Assembly: GCA_943350395.1 (NCBI GenBank)
Contig: CALRAD010000003.1
Span: 45,044-109,043 of the forward strand
Direction of reading: 5' to 3'
From: Candidatus Peribacteria bacterium
GTDB taxonomy: Bacteria > Patescibacteriota > Gracilibacteria > Peribacterales > Peribacteraceae
DNA: 64,000 nt
In this document: positions 48,307 through 57,805 of the stretch, piece after piece
How the letters are laid out: each line of letters opens with the position of its first letter
How positions within the stretch are numbered: the stretch's first letter is position 1
Translations under genes and position numbers: made by a program
Notes under the pieces: model-generated
What the model was told of the DNA's origin: nothing
Databases searched by the model: none
The model's input: the letters and a program-made list of their open reading frames with translations, nothing else

Positions 48307-49999
48307 AATTAATCGTGTACTCGAGCACGTCTAAGATCTCGCCGTCTTTGTTTCTTGAGACGATGCGGTAGACGTTTCTGCCGCGCTTCATGGTTGTAAG
48401 GTCGGTCGAGGCGATGTAGTTCCAAGTTGTTTTGCCCGGAAGGTAGAGGGACAGCGTGTACCCGTTAATCGATACGGAGTAAGTCTCGGCAGCCGTGCTT
48501 CCTGCGAGTATGACTTCTTTCTGGTCGGTGGTTGCTTCGTTTCCTGCAGCTGGCGTTTGTACCGAGAGAGTCCCAGGCATCAGCGGAGCGTTCTGCTTGA
48601 GCGGAGGCTCAGTGGTTCCGGTGCCTGTTAAAGGTCCCGAGAGACTGAAATTGATCGTGATGCTACGCGGCTGACTTCTGTTGCCGTCGGCATCGAGTAC
48701 GTAGACTGTGTAGACGTTCTTTCCTGCGACCATGTTTCCGAGAGCCGTGCTTGCAAGGTAACTCCAGGTGCGGCTTCCCGGTTTGAAGAGCTGCAGTTTG
48801 TAGTCATTCATCATGATGGCGGCGGCTCCCGCAGGAGCTTCACCCGTGATTTCGATTTCCTTGAGACTCGTGTTCAGCGTGCCGCCGGAAGCGACCGGAG
48901 ATTTGAAGCGGACGGCCTCGACTAAAGGCTTGTAGTCATTGGTGATGGTCCGCTCGATCGAATCGAGCGTGATGCCTTGCATGTCTTGTGCTTCGACTCG
49001 CAGGTTCATCGTCTCTTCTTTTCCGAGACTCATGTCCACGGAGAAGCTGAGATCTTTGCCGAGAGGTACGCTCTGTCCGTCCACGAGTACGAGTGCGACG
49101 CGATTGCTTACTTTTCCCTTCACTGTCACGGTCTTCGTGACGATGCGTGCATGATTTTCCGGCGCAGTGACGGTGAGATCTACTCCTTCTATTTCGCCGG
49201 CAACGGCGGTGCCGCTTCCAGATACGGGTGCGGGAGCCTGGCTCAGCAATGCGTAGCTTTCGGTCAAAAAGAGCTCTTTCAACATTTGCTGCGTTACGGG
49301 ATCGCGGAAATCATACGGATCTGTCCCTGCGGAGATCGCCTGCATTGCCTCTTTAGAGAGGCGCAGATACTGGCCTTCTCCGACGATCACATGTTCGTTG
49401 TCTGCTCCTTCGATGCTGACATCCAGTCCTTCTCCAGCCGCCTTGAGCACCGTGATGGTACTTTCGGAAATCATGGCTTGCGTGCTCGCAGGAATTTCCG
49501 TTGAAGCACTTTCCGTGATGACGGTTCGTACGATGACCCCGGAATTTGTCAGGATGGACGGTGTGGCAATCCAGATTCTTCCGGAACGCAAGCTGAGTTC
49601 TAAGGAAGAAGTGCCCCTTTCGATGTTGTCGCTTCTTTCGATTTTTGCATCAGTGTTCTGATCCAGACGCACCCGCGTTCCATCGAAGAAGGTCAGAATT
49701 GCATCGGCACTTCCACGAACCGCAACTGCGTCTCCGCTGTAGAGGCGAAGACTCGTATCCGCATGCTGCCACTCACCGCCCTGCAGAGAGACTTGAACAT
49801 TTTGGTCTCCCGAACGAACCGTAAGCATCGTCGCAGTTTTTCTGCCGATTGAATAATCGAAGAGTGAGAGGACTTTGGTCACGAGATACCAAGCAATCAT
49901 GAGCGCAAGCACGATGATCATCAGCCGCATGAGGGCACGCGGACGCCTCGGCTCTGTCGTGCCGATCATGGAGAGACGTCGTCTGTGTCTTGGAAGCAT
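48296..49999 (-). CDS. FecR-domain membrane-anchored surface protein with Ig-like repeats
   Basis: The 567-residue protein has a basic cytoplasmic start, one membrane helix (about 25-45, LMIIVLALMIAWYLVTKVL) and a FecR-like domain (about 60-180: GDAVAVRGSADAILTFFDGT, RVRLDQNTDAKIER, LSLRSGRIWIATP). Two or three beta-sandwich repeats of the glucodextranase-B/Ig type follow; each ends in a segment such as NDYKLQLFKPGSRTWSYLAS and NGYTLSLYLPGKTTWNYIAS. The protein is probably outside the membrane and contributes to the envelope. The start at 49999 is chosen because TATCAT lies nine bases upstream and the ATG 39 bases earlier lacks support. Confidence 0.8.
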   Translation of the reverse strand: MLPRHRRRLSMIGTTEPRRPRALMRLMIIVLALMIAWYLVTKVLSLFDYSIGRKTATMLTVRSGDQNVQVSLQGGEWQHADTSLRLYSGDAVAVRGSADAILTFFDGTRVRLDQNTDAKIERSDNIERGTSSLELSLRSGRIWIATPSILTNSGVIVRTVITESASTEIPASTQAMISESTITVLKAAGEGLDVSIEGADNEHVIVGEGQYLRLSKEAMQAISAGTDPYDFRDPVTQQMLKELFLTESYALLSQAPAPVSGSGTAVAGEIEGVDLTVTAPENHARIVTKTVTVKGKVSNRVALVLVDGQSVPLGKDLSFSVDMSLGKEETMNLRVEAQDMQGITLDSIERTITNDYKPLVEAVRFKSPVASGGTLNTSLKEIEITGEAPAGAAAIMMNDYKLQLFKPGSRTWSYLASTALGNMVAGKNVYTVYVLDADGNRSQPRSITINFSLSGPLTGTGTTEPPLKQNAPLMPGTLSVQTPAAGNEATTDQKEVILAGSTAAETYSVSINGYTLSLYLPGKTTWNYIASTDLTTMKRGRNVYRIVSRNKDGEILDVLEYTINFRP

Positions 50000-50056
50000 T
50001 GGTTCGTCATGATAGACGCACCTTTGGATGTGTTGCAAGTGCTGCTGAACTCGTTT

Positions 50057-51172
50057 TTAGATCGCTGTGACGCGATCAATTTCGGTCTGCGTCGTCACGT
50101 GATCCGAAACCATGACCTTGCCCCACTCCGACATCGTCTTGAAACCTTCTTTTTTCGCCTGTTCCAGAATTTCTCCTGTCGTGCCCTGGTTCAGGATGAG
50201 ACTTCTGGTTTTCTCAGAGGCTACGAGCAGTTCCGGGAGAGACAGCTGTCCGGTGTAGAACTGGGGTTCGCTTTCCGTGTGCATGGTTGGCGTTTCCCGC
50301 ATTGCAGGATTGATTGAGCGCACGAGTCTCTGCGCCAAGATCGCGCGCAGTGCCGGAGCAAACGTGTAGGGACTCACCCCCATCGATAGAAGTCTTGGGA
50401 TCGCTTCGATGGCGGAATTGGTGTGGAGTGTTGCAAGCACAAGGTGACCCGTGAGCGATGCGTCGATTGCGGTCTGCGCCGTCTCCTGATCTCGGATCTC
50501 ACCCACAAGGATGATGTCGGGATCATGTCGGAGAATCGCACGGAGTCCTGTTGCAAACGTGTACCCGTGATCGACGTCGATCTGACTTTGAATGATGTTC
50601 TTCAATTCGTATTCGATTGGATCCTCAAGCGTGATGATGTTTCGTTCTTTGCCGGCAATGGTCGAGAGCAAGGCATAGAGCGTCGTCGTTTTTCCGGATC
50701 CTGTCGGTCCCGTGACGAGAATGAGTCCGTTTGGAAGTTCCACCAATTCTTGGAGTTTCTTTCTGATTTCTTCGGGGAATCCAAGTTTTTCAAGAGGGAC
50801 GATGCCGCGTTCCGGATCCAGCAAACGGAGCGTGTACGCTTCGCCAAAACGTGAGGGAAGGCTTGCGACACGTACGTTCACCATGCGCCCGCCAGTCGGG
50901 AATGTGTACTGTCCGTCCTGTGCGACGGTCTCAAGATTCAGTTTCATTTTTGCTTTGAATTTGATGCGTCTTCGCATTGCTTCAAAGATGTCCGGAGTGA
51001 TCGTGAGAACGGTCTTCAGGATCCCAAGTTCTCGCCATTCGATCTTGATGCAGGTCTTCTGCGGGTTTAAGTGAATGTCCGAAATTCCTCCACGCACGGC
51101 TTCCTGCTCGAGTGTTGAGAGAAGTTCCTCCCCCTGCAGCCGTTCAAGCTTCTTTGGGTCTATCGGTGTCAT
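50057..51172 (-). CDS. pilB: PilB/GspE-type secretion ATPase
   Basis: These hexameric ATPases drive assembly of type IV pili or type II secretion pseudopili. The 371-residue protein is short: it lacks the N-terminal MshEN domain and begins near the N2 domain (GGISDIHLNPQKTCIKIEWR). Walker A VTGPTGSGKTTTLYALL, the Asp box TLEDPIEYEL, Walker B ILVGEIRDQETAQTA and the His box GHLVLATLHTNSA are present. The four-cysteine zinc motif of many PilB proteins is absent. The start at 51172 is set by TATAAT six bases upstream. No pilC, pilD or pilin gene adjoins it. Confidence 0.9.
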   Translation of the reverse strand: MTPIDPKKLERLQGEELLSTLEQEAVRGGISDIHLNPQKTCIKIEWRELGILKTVLTITPDIFEAMRRRIKFKAKMKLNLETVAQDGQYTFPTGGRMVNVRVASLPSRFGEAYTLRLLDPERGIVPLEKLGFPEEIRKKLQELVELPNGLILVTGPTGSGKTTTLYALLSTIAGKERNIITLEDPIEYELKNIIQSQIDVDHGYTFATGLRAILRHDPDIILVGEIRDQETAQTAIDASLTGHLVLATLHTNSAIEAIPRLLSMGVSPYTFAPALRAILAQRLVRSINPAMRETPTMHTESEPQFYTGQLSLPELLVASEKTRSLILNQGTTGEILEQAKKEGFKTMSEWGKVMVSDHVTTQTEIDRVTAI

Positions 51173-51258
51173 CTCATTATTATAGCAGATTTTGGTCTGT
51201 TTTTCCAGAGCTCGCTTCGAGATGCGCTCGCTGAAGCAAGCGCTCCTCAGCATGACAA
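51173..51258. other. Short spacer with GCGCT...AGCGC inverted repeat
   Basis: The spacer between nadK and the pilus ATPase gene holds the ATPase promoter (TATAAT next to the start). It also holds an imperfect hairpin around 51214-51255 with GCGCT (51224-51228) and AGCGC (51239-51243), in the style of dispersed TCGAGATGCGCTCGC elements. It may terminate nadK transcription. Confidence 0.4.
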
Positions 51259-52158
51259 TCAGTCCTCGTTTTCCTTGATGGGAAGCCTCTCCCCCCACTT
51301 CAGCTTCGTGCGCAGCGTCGAGAAATATGTTTCCTCGCTTCGTCTCAGGAATTTTACTGTTTCTTTCGCAATTTTCGCACGTACAACGTCTCCCTTTCGA
51401 AGCGTCACGTATGTCTGCCCGTCCAGCGTCAAACTCACCTGCACGTCTTCGAATCGGTTCTTCTTGGTCAGGATGTGAATTTCCACTTCATTCTCTGCAG
51501 GCAACACCAACGGTTTCTGAGTGAAACTGTGAGGGTTGATGGGCGTCAGGATCGTTGCTCGAAGTTTTGGATGCACAATCGGTCCTCCTGCAGCGAGCGA
51601 GTACGCGGTGGAGCCGGTGGGGGTAGCGATAATCACACCGTCGGCATGAAAGACTGCGAGCGGATCGCCATTGACACTCGTCTTCAGGTCGATGAGTCGT
51701 GCGATGGCACCTTGCGCAATCACCGCTTCATTGAGGACTTTCCCCTCAAACAGCTTCTTCGTTCCTCGAATTGCTGTCACATGGAGAAGGCTTCGCTCCT
51801 CGATCGTTCCGTGTCCCTCGAGAAAATCAGTGAGCATGTGAACGCTCTTCATTTCCATTTCCGTTAAAAACCCGATCGTGCCTCTGTTGATCGACAGAAT
51901 CGGTACGCTGAAATCATCCATTTCCCGCACCGCTCTCAAAATCGTGCCATCTCCTCCGAGGATGATCAGGAGGTCTAGGTCCTTGGTGTGTTTGAAGCAC
52001 CCGAATTTCTTGATTGACGGATCTGTGCAACGTTCGCAGTCGAGAAGGACGTTTGCTTTCGCTTTCCTCACTATCTCTGCAATCAGCGTCACGATTTCAC
52101 CGAGATTCGCGATATCGGATCTCGCGGTAATGCCGACGGTTCTGTAGGCGTGCTTCAT
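51259..52158 (-). CDS. nadK: NAD kinase
   Basis: NAD kinase makes NADP from NAD. The 299-residue protein shows LLIILGGDGTILRAVRE (GGDG motif), LSINRGTIGFLTEM (the NxGxxGFL motif), DGVIIATPTGSTAYSLAAGG and TPINPHSFTQKPLVLP. The start at 52158 (MKHAYRTVGITARSD) is chosen because TAGAAT lies seven bases before it; in-frame ATGs directly upstream overlap the hexamer. It is divergent from the membrane protein at 52218. Confidence 0.95.
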   Translation of the reverse strand: MKHAYRTVGITARSDIANLGEIVTLIAEIVRKAKANVLLDCERCTDPSIKKFGCFKHTKDLDLLIILGGDGTILRAVREMDDFSVPILSINRGTIGFLTEMEMKSVHMLTDFLEGHGTIEERSLLHVTAIRGTKKLFEGKVLNEAVIAQGAIARLIDLKTSVNGDPLAVFHADGVIIATPTGSTAYSLAAGGPIVHPKLRATILTPINPHSFTQKPLVLPAENEVEIHILTKKNRFEDVQVSLTLDGQTYVTLRKGDVVRAKIAKETVKFLRRSEETYFSTLRTKLKWGERLPIKENED

Positions 52159-52217
52159 CATTGCCATTCTAGCACTTTTGGTGGCAAAAGAGCTTGTTTT
52201 TTGATAGTATTCGCCCG

Positions 52218-52808
52218 ATGTTTGAAAAACTCTCACGCGTTCTTCGGGTCATGGAATTGGAGGAAAAAGTTTTGCATGTCGGGCTGATGCTTTGCGTACT
52301 CGGGTTGTTCGTTCCGTGGATCGGCGGTCAGTGGGCGGGAGAAGCAGCACAGTGGAATGGATTCGGTTTCTACACCGGTTTCATCGGACATGTTGTTTTC
52401 CTGATTGTGCTCTTCATTGTTGCCATGACGCTGTCACCGCTTCTCGGCGGTCCCGTCATCGTTCGCAAGGCTTCCAAGAATTATCTTCGCCTGCTGCTTT
52501 CGGCCGCGAACAGCGTGTTGCTTCTGGGCTGTTTCACAATTCTTTTACGTCTCACGTCGCAGGTTTCGGGCGTCGAGATTCGCTTCGGGATCTACGTGTC
52601 GATCGTCGGCAGCGTTCTTGCAACGCTCTATGCCTTTCTCAAGTATGATGAGCAGCGAAAGAGCGAGGTTCAGCAGCTCTTTCGTCATCCCGATGACGAG
52701 CAGGGACAAAAGAGAATCGATATCGCTCCTACGCATGAAGATCGTCATCCCTTGCCTCCTCCACCTCCACCGATGCCTGCCGAAGATCATTCCCTCTTTA
52801 AGTCATGA
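52218..52808 (+). CDS. Hypothetical four-helix membrane protein
   Basis: The 196-residue protein has four hydrophobic helices (about 18-40, 50-76, 88-112, 122-142) and a polar C-terminus with a polyproline run (HPLPPPPPPMPAEDH). The helices contain LMLCVLGLFVPWIGGQWAGE, HVVFLIVLFIVAMTLSPLLG and YLRLLLSAANSVLLLGC. I do not recognise the family. TAGTAT (52205-52210) lies seven bases before the ATG. Its stop overlaps the next start as ATGA, so the two genes form an operon. Confidence 0.7.
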   Translation: MFEKLSRVLRVMELEEKVLHVGLMLCVLGLFVPWIGGQWAGEAAQWNGFGFYTGFIGHVVFLIVLFIVAMTLSPLLGGPVIVRKASKNYLRLLLSAANSVLLLGCFTILLRLTSQVSGVEIRFGIYVSIVGSVLATLYAFLKYDEQRKSEVQQLFRHPDDEQGQKRIDIAPTHEDRHPLPPPPPPMPAEDHSLFKS

Positions 52809-53167
52809 CGTCTCCATCCACAGATTTATCGCAAGCTTCCAAGGCGCCGTACAAAGATGATGATCTTGTGTACGTCGACCCCGAGACACGTTCGGTAGTC
52901 GGAATCGTCGAATGGGATAAGACCGGAGAAAAACCACTCTCAAAAGCATATGTTGCTCCTGTTATTGCCGTTGATCCTTTGAAAGCAAAAGGAAAAGGAA
53001 AAGATGAATCCAAGAGATCGTTCTGGCGCAGGATGTATCCGTGGGGAACGTATCGGAGCATGAAGAGGATCTTCAAAGTTGAAGGCAAGATCAAAGATGC
53101 CGAGCCCAATAAGACACTTGAGGAAGTGCTGCCGAAAGCCTTGAACGAAGCGTTCTGGAAGTGGTAA
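52805..53167 (+). CDS. Hypothetical basic protein coupled to the membrane protein
   Basis: The 120-residue protein starts MTSPSTDLSQASKAPYKDDD. It has a short beta-rich part (LVYVDPETRSVVGIVEWD) and a basic, aromatic middle (KRSFWRRMYPWGTYRSMKRI). It ends KALNEAFWKW. No motif is recognised. Translation is coupled to the four-helix membrane protein, which suggests that the basic protein binds at its cytoplasmic side. A palindromic element starts two bases after the stop. Confidence 0.65.
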   Translation: MTSPSTDLSQASKAPYKDDDLVYVDPETRSVVGIVEWDKTGEKPLSKAYVAPVIAVDPLKAKGKGKDESKRSFWRRMYPWGTYRSMKRIFKVEGKIKDAEPNKTLEEVLPKALNEAFWKW

Positions 53168-53168
53168 C

Positions 53169-53271
53169 TTCTCGATACGTGCGCTCGAAGCGCACTACTC
53201 GAAGTGACACATTACGTGTGTTCGGTGTGTCTGTTCGAGTAGCCCGAGCCAGAGCGAGGGCGTATCGAGAA
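53169..53271 (+). repeat. TTCTCGATACG palindromic element, copy 3
   Basis: TTCTCGATACG (53169-53179) and CGTATCGAGAA (53261-53271) flank 81 bases with the same inner arms CTACTCGAAGTGACAC and TCTGTTCGAGTAG as copies 1 and 2. It fills the space between two convergent genes and ends six bases before the fbp stop. Confidence 0.92.
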
Positions 53272-53276
53272 CCGCA

Positions 53277-54215
53277 TTAAGCACTCAAAATCTTGCTGAC
53301 CCGCTTCACCTCTTTCTTCGCACCGATGATGATCGGCGTGCGTTGGTCGAGATCGGTAATCTTCACGTCGAGAATCGACTGTGTGCCGTCGGAGGAGGCG
53401 CCTCCTGCTAGTTCCATCAGATAGGCGAAGGGTCCGCATTCATAGAGAAGTCGGAGTTTGCCATGCGGATACTTGCTGCCGCCGATGTTCGTAAAAATGC
53501 CTGCACCTTTGATGAGCATATGATGAATGTCCGGAACCATGCCGCCCGAGTACCGCAGCGTTAAGCCTTCATCGAGCCACAGATTCATCATTGCGCGGTA
53601 GGACGGTGTATCGACGACGGCGCGCAGATTGCCCGGCGCGTAGGTTTTCACCTCGTCTTTTATCGTCAGATTGTTCTGAAGTAGCGTAAATTCCCCAACT
53701 TCATTGAGGTAAAACGCGTGAACGCCTTTGCCAGTGCCGTAGACGAGAATCGTCCTCGGACCGTAGACGAGGTACAGAGCTGCGACCTGATCCCTCGGAC
53801 TCTTTCCCATCAGCTTTCCTTTGCTTTCGTAGATCCCGAAGATCGAGCCAATCGCGAGATTGCAATCGAGAAGCGAACTGCCGTCCAAAGGATCGAAGAC
53901 GACGGTAAATGGAGCATCGGTGCGAAGTTCGGTCATTGCACTCGATTCTTCTTCCGAAGCGTAACAACAGACGAGTCTGCTTTCGCACAGTGCATCTTTG
54001 ACGATCGTATTGCTGAGGACGTCGAGCTTCAATTGTTCTTCGCCAAAGGTATTACTCGATCCTGCGAGTCCAAGATCCGTCGTTCGAATCGCACTGTGAA
54101 TATACTTCCCTGCTCTCGCGATATCGTTGATGAGATGGCGTAGTTCATCGGGCACGCCCGATTGGTACAGGTGATTATTCAGGGAGATTCTTGATGGAAT
54201 GGGACAGGATGACAT
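53277..54215 (-). CDS. fbp: Class I fructose-1,6-bisphosphatase
   Basis: FBPase hydrolyses fructose-1,6-bisphosphate in gluconeogenesis. The 312-residue protein has the metal site sequences CCYASEEE and VVFDPLDGSSLLDCNLAIGSIF, then YLVYGPRTILVYGTG, YSGGMVPDIHHMLIKGAGIF and YECGPFAYLMELAGG with the catalytic Glu region. Length is typical. It starts ten bases after the gap stop, and the two are clearly one transcription unit (glycolytic and gluconeogenic steps together). Confidence 0.96.
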   Translation of the reverse strand: MSSCPIPSRISLNNHLYQSGVPDELRHLINDIARAGKYIHSAIRTTDLGLAGSSNTFGEEQLKLDVLSNTIVKDALCESRLVCCYASEEESSAMTELRTDAPFTVVFDPLDGSSLLDCNLAIGSIFGIYESKGKLMGKSPRDQVAALYLVYGPRTILVYGTGKGVHAFYLNEVGEFTLLQNNLTIKDEVKTYAPGNLRAVVDTPSYRAMMNLWLDEGLTLRYSGGMVPDIHHMLIKGAGIFTNIGGSKYPHGKLRLLYECGPFAYLMELAGGASSDGTQSILDVKITDLDQRTPIIIGAKKEVKRVSKILSA

Positions 54216-54225
54216 AGGTGGTGGA

Positions 54226-55242
54226 TTAGAGAAGTGCTCCCATCTTCAGCGTCATTTCTGTGACACGCATCGCGTAGCCCCATTCGTTGTCGTACCAGCT
54301 GAGGATTTGAGCGGTTTTGCCGTCGATCACTTTTGTTGACGGCGCATCGATGATCGACGAATGTGGATCCGTCTGGAAATCGATCGACACGCACTGATCG
54401 TGTGAGATCGAGAGGATGCCCATCATCTGTGGTGTTTTTGCAGCCGTTTCCAGTGCCGCATGAATCGCTTCGACACTCGCCTCTTTTTTAAGGGAGAACG
54501 CCATGTAGGCGCAGCTTACGGTAGGGACCGGAACACGAAATGCCATGCCGTCCATTTTTCCTTTCAGATGCGGGAAGATGTCGGCGCAGGCTTTTACTGC
54601 ACCGGTCTTGGTAGGAATCATCGAGAGGGTTGCGGCTCTGGCTCTCCGGAGTTCGCCTGCTTCTTTTGGTTTGTTGTCGAGAAGGTTCTGCGTTGCCGTG
54701 AATGCATGGACGGAACTCACAAGCAAATTCTGCACGCCAAACGTTGCATCGATCACTTTGATGACCGGTGCGATGCAGTTTGTGGTACAAGAGGCGTTGC
54801 TGATGATGTGCATGTCTTTTGTGAGCGCGTCGTCATTCACGCCCATCACGAACGTCGGCGTCTTGTCCTTCATCGGTGCGGTCACAATGACGCGCTTCGC
54901 ACCTGCAGTGAGATGCGCCTCCGCCCCCTCTTTCGTGTCGAAGTGGCCGGTAGACTCGATGACGACATCGACGTTTAATTCTTTCCATGGACATTTGCCC
55001 GGCTCACGTTCTTTGACGACGCGAACTGTTTTTCCGTTCACGACGATATTCGCTCCTTCCACTTTCACATCAGCATCAATTCTCCCGTGCAGAGAATCGT
55101 ACTTCAGAAGGTACGCGCGCATTTCTGCGTCTGACGAAGCATTGATTGCGACGACCTCGACTTGGTCTCCGTACATTTCCACGAATTGCCGGTGCACGTT
55201 CCTTCCGATCCTTCCGTACCCGTTGATTGCAACGCGGAGCAT
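54226..55242 (-). CDS. gap: Glyceraldehyde-3-phosphate dehydrogenase
   Basis: GAPDH oxidises glyceraldehyde-3-phosphate with NAD. The 338-residue protein has the Rossmann start VAINGYGRIGRNVHRQF, the active site SNASCTTNCIAPVIKVID with the catalytic Cys, ATLSMIPTKTGAVKA, and SWYDNEWGYAMRVTEM. ATQNLLD precedes the substrate-binding region. It is first in an operon with fbp. TAGGAT on the minus strand (55254-55249) ends six bases before the ATG. Confidence 0.97.
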   Translation of the reverse strand: MLRVAINGYGRIGRNVHRQFVEMYGDQVEVVAINASSDAEMRAYLLKYDSLHGRIDADVKVEGANIVVNGKTVRVVKEREPGKCPWKELNVDVVIESTGHFDTKEGAEAHLTAGAKRVIVTAPMKDKTPTFVMGVNDDALTKDMHIISNASCTTNCIAPVIKVIDATFGVQNLLVSSVHAFTATQNLLDNKPKEAGELRRARAATLSMIPTKTGAVKACADIFPHLKGKMDGMAFRVPVPTVSCAYMAFSLKKEASVEAIHAALETAAKTPQMMGILSISHDQCVSIDFQTDPHSSIIDAPSTKVIDGKTAQILSWYDNEWGYAMRVTEMTLKMGALL

Positions 55243-55260
55243 GCTCTGATCCTACACTTT

Positions 55261-56334
55261 TTATCCGTAAATTCCAACGAGGACTCCGAGGAATGCGAAG
55301 AACACGCCGATGATCCAGAGGCGCATCGTCACTTTACTCTCGCCCCAGTTCAGGGCTTCCAGATGGTGATGGAGAGGAGCGGAGATGAAAATTTTTCGCT
55401 TGAAGTATTTCTTGCTGGTCAGTTGCAGAATGACGGAGAGCATTTCGATGACGAATACGAAGCCGATGAGCGGGAGGATCAGCACTTGGTTGATCATGAA
55501 CGCCATCACGGCGAGCGTCCCTCCCAGTGCCAGCGATCCCGTATCGCCCATGAAGAAGAGTGCAGGGGGTACGTTGTGCCAGAGGAATGCGGCAATTGCA
55601 CCAGCAGTGACTCCGCAGAAGGCTGCGAGAACGTAGAGATCCGAGACGTATGCTGTCACTCCGAATGCCGTGAACGCGATGATCAGAAGCCCGCTCGCAA
55701 GACCGTCGAGGCCATCCGTCACATTCACCGCATTTGCCGTGCCGATCACAACGAAGAGAAAGAATGGAATATAGAGCCAACCCAATTGCCACTCATTGCT
55801 CAAAAGTCCGATCGACGTGCCGAATGGAATATGAACCGATTGGTAGTTCAGGCGAAAGTAAAACCAGCTTGCCGCTGCGGCACTCATGGCAAGCAGGCAG
55901 AGCAGCTTATGTGACGCATTCAGTCCCCTGTTCTTTCCGATACCATTGATGTTGCAGTAGTCGTCGACTGCTCCGAGGATTCCGAAGCCGAGCAGCATCG
56001 CGAGCGGGATATACACCTGCCCGCGTTGCAGTAGCGAATGGTCGACGGTGCCGAAATACGAGAAGAGACGTGAAAGTATGACCGTGAGCACGATCGATCC
56101 CCAGATCAGGATCCCGCCCATGGTCGGTGTCCCCGCTTTCTTTTGGTGATACGTGAGAAACACGCTCGCAGATCCCCCGTCGACGGCTTCGACTCGGAGC
56201 TGTTTGCCGAGGCGATACCGGTGCAGGAATCCAAGGAATGGCTTCGTGAGAGCTAGAGCGATCACAAATGCGAGGAACGAGTACAGGAGAATTTCGCTGA
56301 GCGAGATTGACGGTCGAATCGGAAGGGTGAGCAT
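55261..56334 (-). CDS. mraY: Phospho-N-acetylmuramoyl-pentapeptide transferase
   Basis: MraY makes lipid I by moving phospho-MurNAc-pentapeptide to undecaprenyl phosphate. The 357-residue protein has about ten membrane helices and the motifs KKAGTPTMGGILIW, AVDDYCNI (DD motif), NAVNVTDGLDGLASGL, FMGDTGSLALGG and APLHHHLEALNW. This marks it as true MraY, in contrast to the WecA-like gene at 39526. It lies 40 bases downstream of dnaB on the same strand and may be transcribed with it; its ATG has only a poor -10. Confidence 0.96.
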   Translation of the reverse strand: MLTLPIRPSISLSEILLYSFLAFVIALALTKPFLGFLHRYRLGKQLRVEAVDGGSASVFLTYHQKKAGTPTMGGILIWGSIVLTVILSRLFSYFGTVDHSLLQRGQVYIPLAMLLGFGILGAVDDYCNINGIGKNRGLNASHKLLCLLAMSAAAASWFYFRLNYQSVHIPFGTSIGLLSNEWQLGWLYIPFFLFVVIGTANAVNVTDGLDGLASGLLIIAFTAFGVTAYVSDLYVLAAFCGVTAGAIAAFLWHNVPPALFFMGDTGSLALGGTLAVMAFMINQVLILPLIGFVFVIEMLSVILQLTSKKYFKRKIFISAPLHHHLEALNWGESKVTMRLWIIGVFFAFLGVLVGIYG

Positions 56335-56374
56335 CGGGGCAGATGGAAAAATGAGACTGAGCTGTAAGAGAATC

Positions 56375-57805
56375 TTATTCGTCGTCGACGATCGCTCGTC
56401 TCTGTTGCATCGGTTTCATTTGCCCGATCATTTTGCCGCTGACTTTCGAAGCGAGAGACTGAGCCTCGTGCGCTTTGTCGATATCGTAGAAGCGCATTTG
56501 CTCTTTCTTGAACATCAATTCAACTCTCCCCGTCGGACCGTTTCGGTGCTTCCGGATATAGATGTCCGTAATGCCCGGTCTATCGGAGTCTTCCTCGTAG
56601 TAGTCTTCGCGGTACATCATCAGCACTACGTCGGCATCTTGCTCGATCGAACCCGATTCGCGGAGGTCACTGAGCTGCGGGATATTGCCGGGTCTGTTTT
56701 CGACGGCACGAGAGAGCTGGCTGAGAGCCACGATCGGGATTTTCAGTTCGCGTCCGAGCATCTTGAGAGAGCGCGAAATCTCGGAAATTTCTTGCACTCT
56801 ATTCCCGACGTATCCCTGGTTTCCTGTGCTCATAAGCTGCAAGAAGTCCACGATAATCATATCGAGTCCATGCTCCATCTGGAGACGGCGGGCTTTCGCT
56901 CGCAGTTCCGGGATCGACGAGCCCATGGAATCGTCGATGAAGATGTTCGCTTTGTTCAGGTCATCCATGATGGGTCCCATGTTTTGGAAATCTTTATCAT
57001 CAAGTTTTCCTTTTTGCAGCTTCCACGAATCCACGCCAAGCATTGAGGCGAATAGACGATCCACCAGCTGTTCTTTGCTCATTTCGAGAGAGAAGATGCC
57101 GATCGTCTTGTTGTTCTTGATGGATGCATTCTGTGCGATATTGAGCGCGAGTGCCGTCTTTCCCATGCTCGGTCTTCCGGCGATAATGATGAGATCGCTC
57201 GGTTGGAAGCCAGACAACTTCATGTCGAGTGCCGTATAGCCGGTTGCGACTCCTTTGATGGCGCTGTCTTTCGACTCGTGCATCTCAGCGAATTTTTCGT
57301 AGCGTGCGCTCAGGATGTCACGGATGTGAATGAATTTTTCTTTAAGGAATGTTGCGGAAATATGAAATACGGTTTTTTCGACCTGTTCCAAGAGATCCGG
57401 GATTTCTTTCTCGACTTCGAAACCGAGTGCTTTGATTTCCTCTCCCGCCCGAATGATTCTTCGATGCACGGCTTTGGTTTTCACGATCTGTCCGTACTTG
57501 TAGACGTGCGCCGACGTCGGAACTTTCGAAGCAAGTTCGGCAAGGAGCGCGCTTCCTCCGACGTCTTGGAGTTTCTTGTTGTCCGAGAGCTTGTTGCTGA
57601 CGGTGACGATATCGATCGGTTGGTGTCCCTGATACAGCGCAAGAACGGCTGCGAAGATCATCTTGTACGTCGGATCGTAAAAATCATCCGGCACGAGAAG
57701 GTCCGATACTTTGATGATGGCTTCCGGATCGACAAGCAGTGCTCCGAGCACCGTCTGTTCGGCTTCCAAACTATGCGGCTGTACGTCGAGGAAGGCTTGA
57801 GCCAT
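56375..57805 (-). CDS. dnaB: Replicative DNA helicase DnaB
   Basis: DnaB unwinds DNA at the replication fork. The 476-residue protein has the N-terminal domain (SLEAEQTVLGALLVDPEAII) and the linker helix. The RecA-like domain has Walker A AGRPSMGKTALALN, SLEMSKEQL, LDMIIVDFLQLMS and the DnaB arginine-finger region YIRKHRNGPTG. No intein is present. TACACT lies eight bases before the ATG. It is 70 bases downstream of recA. Confidence 0.97.
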   Translation of the reverse strand: MAQAFLDVQPHSLEAEQTVLGALLVDPEAIIKVSDLLVPDDFYDPTYKMIFAAVLALYQGHQPIDIVTVSNKLSDNKKLQDVGGSALLAELASKVPTSAHVYKYGQIVKTKAVHRRIIRAGEEIKALGFEVEKEIPDLLEQVEKTVFHISATFLKEKFIHIRDILSARYEKFAEMHESKDSAIKGVATGYTALDMKLSGFQPSDLIIIAGRPSMGKTALALNIAQNASIKNNKTIGIFSLEMSKEQLVDRLFASMLGVDSWKLQKGKLDDKDFQNMGPIMDDLNKANIFIDDSMGSSIPELRAKARRLQMEHGLDMIIVDFLQLMSTGNQGYVGNRVQEISEISRSLKMLGRELKIPIVALSQLSRAVENRPGNIPQLSDLRESGSIEQDADVVLMMYREDYYEEDSDRPGITDIYIRKHRNGPTGRVELMFKKEQMRFYDIDKAHEAQSLASKVSGKMIGQMKPMQQRRAIVDDE

